Origin: Helicobacteraceae bacterium
GTDB lineage: Bacteria > Campylobacterota > Campylobacteria > Campylobacterales > Sulfurimonadaceae
Direction of reading: 5' to 3'
Assembly (NCBI GenBank): GCA_030642185.1
Contig: DAOWOG010000093.1
Span: 1-5,929, forward strand
DNA: 5,929 bases
Below, in pieces: positions 1 to 5,929 of this stretch. A program made the position numbers and the translations under genes. The notes beneath the pieces are model-generated. The model did no database searches, had not been told where the DNA came from, and saw nothing but the letters and a program-made list of their open reading frames with translations. Position 1 is the stretch's first letter; the number at the start of each line of letters is the position of its first letter.

Positions 1-1
1 A

Positions 2-3000
2 GAGGGCGGCATTAATGATCTTTTCGGTAATGACAGTGCGACGGTTGCAATGGATGAGGCAGCTATAGAAAAAGAGCTTATGGCGCCTCAGACCTACTAT
101 GCCATCGGTGAAGTTGCGCAGTATCAGATTCGCATCGGTTTGCCAAAAGGCGAAGCCGTTGATTTTAAAATGATCGATACGCTGCCGGTCGGGCTTGAGT
201 TCAATCTCTCCAGTGCCGCTACTCTTCTGGGTGCAAACCTGACAGCGACAAATACACCTCCGGTTATTTCACAAACAGGCCGTGATGTAACATTTGATTT
301 TGGTGACCTGAACGCTACTGCAGTGACAAGTATAACGATTGACTATAACGTCACGGTGTCAAATGTTTCCGGAAATCAGGATGGAGCAGCCTTGCAAAAC
401 AGTGCACGAGTGACTTATGATGATCCAAACAGTGCCGGTGGCACCATTACAGTTACCCCGGTCACTCCGGCTGATCCTGTGACCGTAGGAGAATCAAACC
501 TCTTTATGCAAAAAAGCATTACGGCCGGTGCTGTTGGGGCACAGGCTGGAGATACTGTCAGTTGGGAAGTTCAGCTCTCAAATCAGGGTAATGTGATGGC
601 CTATGAGGTTGACTGGAGCGATGTTTTACCTTCGCATCTGGCACAGATAAGCAGCAGTGCATTGACACAAAGCGGAACCAATGTCTATCTTAGCGGAACC
701 ACAAATTTACTGGATACGACGGATCTTGTTGAGAACAATCAAAGCCTCACTCTGCCACTATTTGATCTGCCTGTCGGCTCTACAGTAACTATTGCATTTG
801 ATTCGATTGTAGAGAACATCGCAGTGTCCGGCGAGACCCAGACAAATGAGACAAATGCGTCTTATCTAAGTATTGTCGGAGCTGACGGTACACTGCTTAA
901 GGGAAGAGATGCACAGGATTGCGGCGATGACGATGACGACACTGCGCTGAACAACTACTGTGAGCATGCGACACAGGATCTTGTGATCAATGCGGATATC
1001 GCTATCGATAAAACACTTCAAAGTCCTACTGACCATTATACCATTGGCGAGACATTTACTTATGAGATGCGCGTATCGCTGATAGAGGGTATAACAAGAA
1101 ACGTAGTTTTGAACGATACGTTGCCGTCGGGCCTGGAGTATATTTCGCATATACACAGCGCCGTTGCGCCGTTGATGACATATAATTTTGCTTTGGCCAA
1201 TGTCAATGGCGGTACTGCTCAAAACGTCATAATAGATTTCGGCGATGTCAGCAACCCGGATGACGGAGATGATACAAATGACCATATTGATGTTGATTTG
1301 ACCGTCAGGGTGATGAACCGGATTGTTAATCAGGACGGATATATACCTGCAAACGGTGATGCAGGCGGCGGTTCTCCAGTGACGATCACTTCGGATGCAA
1401 ACAGCTCTGCCGTTTCGGTCCCGGTCCCGGTTACGATCATCGAGCCTGACCTCAATGTCACAAAAACAGTCACGCCTCAGAGCCAGTCGCTGGGTGATGT
1501 TGTCACATATAGCGTAACAGTGTCACATACTGCTATATCAACAAGCGATGCCTATGATGTCAATTTCACTGACACGCTTCCGGCTGAGTTGACCTACATC
1601 CCTGGTTCGGCAACCGGTGCAACTGTGATTCAAAATGCCCAGGTACTGACCTTCTCATTTGCGCATATCCCTCAGGCAGGCCAGCGAACAGTGACTTACC
1701 AGGCCCGTATCAGTGACACTGCAGCAGCCGGAGTAGATCTTAACAACTCTCTCGATACGGTATTTGGCTCACTGCCGGATGCTAACGGAACGGTTGACGG
1801 GGCACGTAATGGTGACAACGGTATCGGCGGAGTGCTTAATGACTATGCACTGCATGCCGAAGCACCGCTCACCCCGAATGTTTTTGAGCTTAACATCACC
1901 AAAGAGGTAACGTGGATCGACGACATTAACAATGACGGTCTTGTCAATGCTGGCGATTACCTCGAATACAACATTGCGATCTATAACCCGTATACTTACA
2001 GCGTCGGTGACGTCAACTTCACTGATCCGCTCCCTGTTGAGACGACCTACCTTCTCAATACCTTGACACTTTCAGATATGGGCGGTGGCAACAGTGTTGA
2101 TGATACAGATACATTGGAGATGAAAGCCTGGATCACCGAACTGATCGCAGGCGAGACAAATTTCGTCACATTTCAGGTTGAGATCAATACCGGTGTACCG
2201 GCGGGTACGATTATTGTCAATGTGGGTAATGTTGATTCAAACAGAACGGTGCCGACTGATTCGAATGAAGCAAATATTACAACAGACCAGCGCGGTATTT
2301 CAGGTATTCCCGATAAGCAGATCACAGGCAGCTCAGAGGTGTTTACTGCTGCAGATAACGTTGCCGTAGGTGAGATCATTGATGTGGAGCTGACTTTTGA
2401 ATTTAGCGGCGGTACCACCAAAGCGGTCAGGCTGCGTGACAACTTTGATACACAGCAGTTTGTATATGTGCCGAATTCAATGCAGTTACAGCGCTCAAGT
2501 ACTAATATTCACGTAAGCCAACCTGATCTTAACAGCTCTTTTGAGCCGGGCAATCTCATTATTACCATAGATGGCGGCAACATCACACAGGATGCCAATG
2601 GTATCCTGCTTATGATCGATGATGTGTTTAATGTGAATTATGCAGCCCTGAGCATGACCGAGAGCCTCGTAATGACGTTTAAGCTAAAGGTTAAAAATAC
2701 CATTTCAGTAAACAGAGCCGATCAGCTTGACGATCGGGCGGAGGTGATCTACCTCGGTTACAATGCTGCTACACAAACCGAAGCGGATGTGTCAAAACAG
2801 AGTAGTATTGTCAGTGTAAAAACAGTTGAACCGCTGCCGCAGATCACTAAAACGAACAGCAGTCCGTCTGCCAATGCAGGTGACCTTGTGACTTATACGG
2901 TTAAATTATGTAATGACGAGGCAGGCACAGCGAGTGACGTTACCGCCGCCTTTGACTGGAATGCGACAGATGTGCTGCCGTCACAGCTTCTGCCGACAGG

Positions 3001-5659
3001 CTCACCAAGAACCAGCGGAGCAGCATCAACAGCAACTTTTAGCGGACAGGTGCTGAGTATTACGGCTCTCAGGATCAATCAGGGAGAATGTGCTCAGGTC
3101 GAGTATGATGTAACGGTGCAGGGTAGTGCGCAGGTAGATGAAAACATTACCAACACGATCCGTTTTGAGACCACTTCACTGCCGGGTGACTATGGAACAG
3201 CCGGAGTCACAGGGCTTCCAGATGAAAACAGCGGGGAAGAGAATGGTGAGCGCAGCGGCGCAGGCAGTCTGAACGACCTGCATGGATTTGCACAGAGTAT
3301 TATCACGATCGGCGCACCTTCGATCAGCAAAGATGTTTCGGCACCGCAGACCTATTATGCCATTGGCGAATCAGTCGATTACAATATCACGATCTCTCTT
3401 TCGGGCAGCGCACAGGATGTTGCTGTGACAGACCTCATGCCTGCCGGTCTTGTTTATAACAGCGGTTCAGTCCGAATCGTTACGCCTTCTGGTACGACCG
3501 TCCAAAATAATCCTCCGTCTGTATCTAAGATCGGCAATAATGTAATGTTTGATCTTGGCGATGTCAATATCACGACTGCCGGGGCCATCTATCTTGAGTT
3601 CAATGCGACTGTAGACAATGTCATCGGCAATCAACAGGGGACTCCGTTTGCCAATCAGGCTGAACTTGCATATACAGATCCAAACAGCGGAGCACAGGTC
3701 GTCCCGCCTATCGTCAGTGCACCGATCGTAACAGTTGGTGAGCCAATCATAGATATGCAGAAGCAGGTCACTGCGGGAGCCGCAGGCTCACAGGCCGGCG
3801 ATACCGTAAGCTTCAGTGTGTCTCTGAACCACAGTGGAACAACAGTTGCGTATGCTGTTGACTGGATCGATACCCTGCCTCTGCATCTGGCAGAGATCAG
3901 CAATGTTGCTGTCAGTGGTACGGCTTATCAAAGCGGCACAACTACTCCAATATCCGGTGCCGACGCTGTTGTCACAACGACAAATGCCGCTGATGATACC
4001 ATGGCACTGCCTCTTTTTGACCTCCCGGTCGGAAATACCCTGACGATCACGTTTGACAGTATCGTACAGCCGGATGCAATAGCCAATGAGAAACTGACCA
4101 ATCAAACAGGATCGACCTGGCACAGCGTGTTGGGAAGCGGAGACAGAGACGGAAGTGACGGCATCGGCGGTACGCTGAATGATTATGCTTCAGAAGCAAA
4201 TGCTTCTTTGGTGCTTGACTCATTTATCTCTATTGCAAAGAGTCTGATAGGAAGTAATGCATACACTATCGGAGAGATGGTTACATACAGGCTTGGTGTC
4301 AATTTTATTCTTGGTATTACGGATGACGTGAATGTAACGGATGTATTGCCGTCCGGCATGACTTATGTCAGTCATACTCATCAGTCCAGCGCGGCAGGAT
4401 TGACCTACAATATAGCATCAGCGAATGTAAATGCAGGAGACGACCATACGGTCATCATTTCACTCGGCGATGTCAACAACACCGCATCCAACAGTGAAAG
4501 CATCGATATCGAGATCACTGCAATAGTTGACAATGTGATCGGCAATCAGGATGGAGTACAGCTTGCAAACGGTGGAGGCACCCTTGGTACTCCGGTATCT
4601 GTGCGCTACAGTGTCAATCAAAATGCAATAGTGGTTACAGAGGTAAATGTTACGACACCGGTTACATTTACGATCACCGAACCGGATCTACTGCTAAGCA
4701 AGACGGTCAATCCGCCTTCGCAGGCAGTCGGCAAAGTGGTGACATACAGCATTGAGCTGCGCCATAGTCCTGCTTCAACAGCAACGGCGTATGATGTCAA
4801 CTTCACCGATACGCTGCCGGTCAATTTGAGTTATATTCCAGGTTCGGCAACCGGAGCTGTTGTTGTTCAAAAAGGTCAGCAACTGCTCTTTAACGTTCCT
4901 GTGCTGCAGTTGACAGATGTGTTAAATGTCACTTATCAGGCAACGATCGATATGGCTGCCGATATCAACAGTACACTGCTTAATCAGGCAGAGGCCGTGT
5001 TTGGCGGTATTGCTGATGCCAATGGTACCTTGCATGGCGGCAGAAACGGGGATGATCGCAACGCTTCTGGAGCGCTAAATGACTATTTCATCTATACAAA
5101 TGCGCCGGTTCAGCCTACCTACGATGCTTTTGTTACATCGACAAAAGAGGTCTTCTGGATAGAGGACAACAATAGCGACGGCATGGTCAATGCCGGTGAT
5201 TCACTGCGCTATGATATCAATATCACTAATGGGGGACCGGTAATGGTCGGCAATGTTCATTTCGAGGATTTTGTTCCGATCGAGACGACCTATCTCATCA
5301 ACACGTTGCAGCTTTCGGATTATGCGGGAGGAGCCAACAGTGTCGATGACAGCAATGTCTCACTGATGATAGCAGATATAAAACAGATGGTTATCGGTGA
5401 AATGATTCAGGTCAGTTTCGAAGTGGTTATCAACAGTGATGTGCCGGGCGGTGTGACGATTTTCAATCAGGGTGTCGTCGACAGTAACCGTACGATCGAT
5501 GAGCTTACAAGTTGGCCGGATGGAAACAGTCCTCATCAGCCGACACCGATTACAACAGTTGAAGTGCCGTTATTGGACAACATTGGCCGTATGGTACTGA
5601 TATTGCTGATGCTGCTCGCCGGAACGATGAGCATGCAGGCTGGAAGAAAACAGTTATAA
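2..5659 (+). CDS. Giant multidomain DUF11/isopeptide-type repeat surface protein, 5'-truncated by window edge
   Basis: The frame is open from base 2 and ends at TAA 5657-5659, followed in frame by a second TAA. The ATG at 50 is internal, because the codons before it (G-G-I-N-D-L...) match a domain-end motif seen later, so the start and signal peptide lie upstream. Twelve Ig-like beta-sandwich domains are visible, with approximate nucleotide limits: 65-490, 497-988, 989-1450, 1451-1885, 1886-2290, 2291-2839, 2840-3319, 3320-3745, 3746-4219, 4220-4687, 4688-5128 and 5129-5560. Each has a Lys in its first strand and an Asp in a T-D-x-L-P-like motif, typical of DUF11 and isopeptide-forming fimbrial D2 families. 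A hydrophobic C-terminal anchor follows. There are only four cysteines, in two pairs (920/959 and 2909/3089). No catalytic domain is visible. Known relatives are cell-surface or secreted structural proteins. An adhesin, stalk or coat role is inferred, and the ligand is unknown. Confidence 0.93.
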   Translation, partial: EGGINDLFGNDSATVAMDEAAIEKELMAPQTYYAIGEVAQYQIRIGLPKGEAVDFKMIDTLPVGLEFNLSSAATLLGANLTATNTPPVISQTGRDVTFDFGDLNATAVTSITIDYNVTVSNVSGNQDGAALQNSARVTYDDPNSAGGTITVTPVTPADPVTVGESNLFMQKSITAGAVGAQAGDTVSWEVQLSNQGNVMAYEVDWSDVLPSHLAQISSSALTQSGTNVYLSGTTNLLDTTDLVENNQSLTLPLFDLPVGSTVTIAFDSIVENIAVSGETQTNETNASYLSIVGADGTLLKGRDAQDCGDDDDDTALNNYCEHATQDLVINADIAIDKTLQSPTDHYTIGETFTYEMRVSLIEGITRNVVLNDTLPSGLEYISHIHSAVAPLMTYNFALANVNGGTAQNVIIDFGDVSNPDDGDDTNDHIDVDLTVRVMNRIVNQDGYIPANGDAGGGSPVTITSDANSSAVSVPVPVTIIEPDLNVTKTVTPQSQSLGDVVTYSVTVSHTAISTSDAYDVNFTDTLPAELTYIPGSATGATVIQNAQVLTFSFAHIPQAGQRTVTYQARISDTAAAGVDLNNSLDTVFGSLPDANGTVDGARNGDNGIGGVLNDYALHAEAPLTPNVFELNITKEVTWIDDINNDGLVNAGDYLEYNIAIYNPYTYSVGDVNFTDPLPVETTYLLNTLTLSDMGGGNSVDDTDTLEMKAWITELIAGETNFVTFQVEINTGVPAGTIIVNVGNVDSNRTVPTDSNEANITTDQRGISGIPDKQITGSSEVFTAADNVAVGEIIDVELTFEFSGGTTKAVRLRDNFDTQQFVYVPNSMQLQRSSTNIHVSQPDLNSSFEPGNLIITIDGGNITQDANGILLMIDDVFNVNYAALSMTESLVMTFKLKVKNTISVNRADQLDDRAEVIYLGYNAATQTEADVSKQSSIVSVKTVEPLPQITKTNSSPSANAGDLVTYTVKLCNDEAGTASDVTAAFDWNATDVLPSQLLPTGSPRTSGAASTATFSGQVLSITALRINQGECAQVEYDVTVQGSAQVDENITNTIRFETTSLPGDYGTAGVTGLPDENSGEENGERSGAGSLNDLHGFAQSIITIGAPSISKDVSAPQTYYAIGESVDYNITISLSGSAQDVAVTDLMPAGLVYNSGSVRIVTPSGTTVQNNPPSVSKIGNNVMFDLGDVNITTAGAIYLEFNATVDNVIGNQQGTPFANQAELAYTDPNSGAQVVPPIVSAPIVTVGEPIIDMQKQVTAGAAGSQAGDTVSFSVSLNHSGTTVAYAVDWIDTLPLHLAEISNVAVSGTAYQSGTTTPISGADAVVTTTNAADDTMALPLFDLPVGNTLTITFDSIVQPDAIANEKLTNQTGSTWHSVLGSGDRDGSDGIGGTLNDYASEANASLVLDSFISIAKSLIGSNAYTIGEMVTYRLGVNFILGITDDVNVTDVLPSGMTYVSHTHQSSAAGLTYNIASANVNAGDDHTVIISLGDVNNTASNSESIDIEITAIVDNVIGNQDGVQLANGGGTLGTPVSVRYSVNQNAIVVTEVNVTTPVTFTITEPDLLLSKTVNPPSQAVGKVVTYSIELRHSPASTATAYDVNFTDTLPVNLSYIPGSATGAVVVQKGQQLLFNVPVLQLTDVLNVTYQATIDMAADINSTLLNQAEAVFGGIADANGTLHGGRNGDDRNASGALNDYFIYTNAPVQPTYDAFVTSTKEVFWIEDNNSDGMVNAGDSLRYDINITNGGPVMVGNVHFEDFVPIETTYLINTLQLSDYAGGANSVDDSNVSLMIADIKQMVIGEMIQVSFEVVINSDVPGGVTIFNQGVVDSNRTIDELTSWPDGNSPHQPTPITTVEVPLLDNIGRMVLILLMLLAGTMSMQAGRKQL
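920..961 (+). other. Acidic Cys-bounded loop (C-G-D-D-D-D-D ... C) in the second domain
   Basis: Codons 920-922 and 959-961 are cysteines, separated by 12 residues that include five consecutive aspartates (926-940) and the L-N-N-Y variant of the domain-end motif. The equivalent position in the other b domains has an R-N-G-D or R-D-G-S loop without cysteine. A disulfide-closed, possibly metal-binding loop is plausible in an exported protein. This is inferred from composition only. Confidence 0.6.
1922..1957 (+). other. EF-hand/dockerin-like calcium loop, copy 1
   Basis: The twelve residues D-I-N-N-D-G-L-V-N-A-G-D fit the D-x-N-x-D-G-x-x-N-x-x-D pattern of dockerin and EF-hand-like calcium loops. 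The oxygen-bearing residues fall at positions 1, 3, 5, 9 and 12. The loop sits just after the first strand of the fifth domain, straight after W-I-D. Calcium binding is inferred from the motif. Similar D-x-N-x-D-G-x-x-x-x-G-D openings occur in other DUF11 proteins. Confidence 0.7.
2291..3319 (+). other. Unpaired a-b domain pair between the two long repeats
   Basis: The two domains here have no close partner inside the window, but they carry the same a-then-b grammar. The first opens with V-A-V-G-E, has R-D-N-F-D where the others have T-D-x-L-P, and ends in a V-x-x-V-E-P linker near 2810-2833. The second opens with A-G-D-L-V-T-Y, has T-D-V-L-P and closes with L-N-D-L at 3269-3280. The second also has two cysteines (2909 and 3089), about 60 residues apart, which could form a disulfide after export. 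If the gene is built of (ab)x3-c blocks, this pair is the first a-b of block 2, and its partner would lie upstream of the window. Confidence 0.7.
3260..5494 (+). repeat. Long intragenic repeat, copy 2 (domains a-b-a-b-c)
   Basis: This is the partner of 2-2248. The best-kept part is the fourth domain, around 4790-4880, where 26 of 38 aligned residues are identical by hand count to the segment near 1553-1666. A 14-base identical string (GGTTCGGCAACCGG) lies at 1604-1617 and 4841-4854. Copy 2 lacks the acidic, cysteine-containing loop of copy 1. In its place is the more usual G-I-G-G-T-L-N-D-Y form near 4160-4186. Confidence 0.9.
5165..5200 (+). other. EF-hand/dockerin-like calcium loop, copy 2
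   Basis: The residues D-N-N-S-D-G-M-V-N-A-G-D at the start of the twelfth domain keep every putative ligand position of the loop at 1922-1957. The positions between the ligands have changed (I to N, N to S, L to M). This pattern fits selection on metal binding. Confidence 0.7.
5561..5656 (+). other. C-terminal sorting signal resembling IPTL-CTERM
   Basis: The last 32 residues read as a tripartite tail. It has a short motif E-V-P-L-L-D-N-I-G (5561-5587), a hydrophobic membrane segment R-M-V-L-I-L-L-M-L-L-A-G (5588-5623, continuing to about 5635), and a short basic end G-R-K-Q-L. The IPTL-CTERM family has I/V-P-T-L-S-x-W-G followed by M-I-L-L-x-x-L-L. Here V-P, the second L, G and the hydrophobic run line up, but T, S and W are replaced by L, D and I. 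Such tails are known substrates of exosortase H in Gram-negative bacteria. It could also be a plain C-terminal membrane anchor. No LPXTG or PEP motif is present. Confidence 0.65.
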
Positions 5660-5660
5660 T

Positions 5661-5695
5661 AAAAAACTTACCGCCGTAGAATATACCCGGCGGTA
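5661..5695 (-). terminator. GC-rich hairpin with T-run on the minus strand
   Basis: TACCGCCG (5669-5676) pairs perfectly with CGGCGGTA (5688-5695) around an 11-base loop. On the minus strand the stem is followed after two bases by six T (complement of A 5661-5666), which is the layout of an intrinsic terminator for leftward transcription. On the + strand the stem is followed by CACTCAATCC with no T-run, so as a terminator for the large gene it is weak. It begins 9 bases after the second stop codon. It could also act as an mRNA 3'-end stabiliser or a partial block before the transporter gene. Confidence 0.5.
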
Positions 5696-5723
5696 CACTC
5701 AATCCAAATTAAAGAACTTTTCA

Positions 5724-5929
5724 TTGAAACACTACATTTCCCATCTTGATCGCGGCGTACTTTACATGCTGATAGCATCTTTGCTGTTTGCCGTGATGGG
5801 TGCCTTCGCCAAACTCGCCAGCGGGCATATGAGCTCGCTGGAAGTGGTTTTCTTTCGTAATATCTTTGGTGTTCTTCTCGTCGGTGCAGCTATTTTGAAA
5901 AAACCGATGCGCCATCAGGGCGGAAAGCC
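5724..5929 (+). CDS. EamA/DMT-family transporter, N-terminal part (runs off window end)
   Basis: This frame is open to the window edge and gives 68 residues. They begin M-K-H-Y-I-S-H-L-D-R-G if TTG at 5724 is the start. A hydrophobic helix follows (about residues 13-34, with L-L-F-A-V-M-G-A-F-A-K-L), then S-S-L-E-V-V-F-F-R-N-I-F-G and a second helix. The F-A-x-M-G-A-x-A-K and F-F-R-N motifs are typical of the EamA (DUF6) drug/metabolite permeases, which are inner-membrane proteins of about 290-300 residues with ten helices, so roughly a quarter is seen. The substrate cannot be told. The TTG is chosen because the eleven residues after it look like a natural cytoplasmic lead. ATG at 5766 would start almost inside the helix. 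Neither start has a clear ribosome site; only a weak AAAGAA lies before the TTG. The gene follows the large one by 64 bases on the same strand and need not share its function. Confidence 0.85.
   Translation, partial: MKHYISHLDRGVLYMLIASLLFAVMGAFAKLASGHMSSLEVVFFRNIFGVLLVGAAILKKPMRHQGGK

Larger units (their letters stand above)
2..2248 (+). repeat. Long intragenic repeat, copy 1 (domains a-b-a-b-c)
   Basis: This stretch aligns domain for domain with 3260-5494. Landmarks are N-D-L at 14 (copy 2 at 3272), P-Q-T-Y-Y-A-I-G at 86 (3344), A-G-D-T-V-S at 545 (3794), Y-T-I-G-E at 1037 (4262), N-F-T-D-T-L-P at 1562 (4799), W-I-D/E-D at 1913 (5156) and V-D-S-N-R-T at 2231 (5477). The offset stays between 3225 and 3258 bases and is always a multiple of three. 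Similarity is strong at protein level. At DNA level it is broken by many synonymous changes, so the duplication is not recent. Confidence 0.9.

Noticed and set aside
866..1285. Minus-strand open frame of 139 codons
   Set aside because: It lies wholly inside the clear DUF11 coding frame, its translation shows no domain-like pattern, and no ribosome site stands out. It is a shadow of the large gene.
3788..4123. Minus-strand open frame of 111 codons
   Set aside because: It overlaps the ninth domain, whose protein sequence is matched by its repeat partner. Conservation is therefore in the + frame.
1604..4854. Shared 14-base string at 1604-1617 and 4841-4854 as a mobile-element or attachment-site repeat
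   Set aside because: It encodes the same residues (G-S-A-T-G) in homologous domains and sits at the offset expected from the intragenic duplication.
5561..5656. LPXTG cell-wall anchor of a Gram-positive bacterium
   Set aside because: There is no L-P-x-T-G. The V-P-L-L-D-N-I-G motif directly before the hydrophobic run fits an exosortase-type tail better.
5677..5684. TAGAATAT as a -10 box for the transporter gene
   Set aside because: It sits in the loop of the hairpin, has no convincing -35 partner, and such AT-rich hexamers are common by chance.
5711..5720. AAAGAACTTT inverted repeat as an operator
   Set aside because: The arms are only four bases long, too short to be more than chance in an AT-rich spacer.
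5721..5915. Minus-strand open frame of 64 codons with the hairpin as its terminator
   Set aside because: The + strand here encodes recognisable EamA motifs and two helices. The minus translation is polar and shows nothing familiar, although the hairpin orientation made it worth a look.

Overview
The window holds the 3' portion of one very large surface-protein gene, followed by the first 68 codons of a membrane transporter gene. Both lie on the + strand. There are no RNA genes, mobile elements or CRISPR arrays. The + frame is already open at the first base, so the large gene begins upstream. It fills about 95% of the window and ends in a tandem TAA TAA stop.

The visible 1,885 residues form a string of twelve immunoglobulin-like domains of the DUF11 / conserved-repeat / fimbrial isopeptide-forming type, plus a short C-terminal anchor. 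Three domain types can be told apart by eye. Type a has a Y-x-I-G-E opening, or a recognisable variant. Type b has a G-D/K-x-V opening and usually ends in an L-N-D-Y-like motif. Type c opens with an EF-hand-like loop. Their order is a-b-a-b-c then a-b-a-b-a-b-c, and the first bases look like the tail of one more b domain. The gene therefore seems to be built from a repeated (ab)x3-c block of about 1,085 codons. The second block ends just before a C-terminal tail that resembles the IPTL-CTERM sorting signal recognised by exosortase H. The likely product is an exported, surface-held, very long adhesin or stalk-like protein. Its ligand cannot be read from the sequence.

Between the genes are 64 bases with a perfect 8-bp GC-rich hairpin. 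Its T-run lies on the minus strand. The downstream gene starts an EamA/DMT-family permease that runs off the right edge. Nothing in the sequence links its function to the surface protein.

Base composition looks moderate (a little under 50% G+C by eye). The CTERM-like tail points to a Gram-negative, probably marine or sediment, bacterium. The transporter N-terminus reminds me of sulfur-oxidising Campylobacterota (Sulfurovum/Sulfurimonas type). That assignment is from memory and is tentative.
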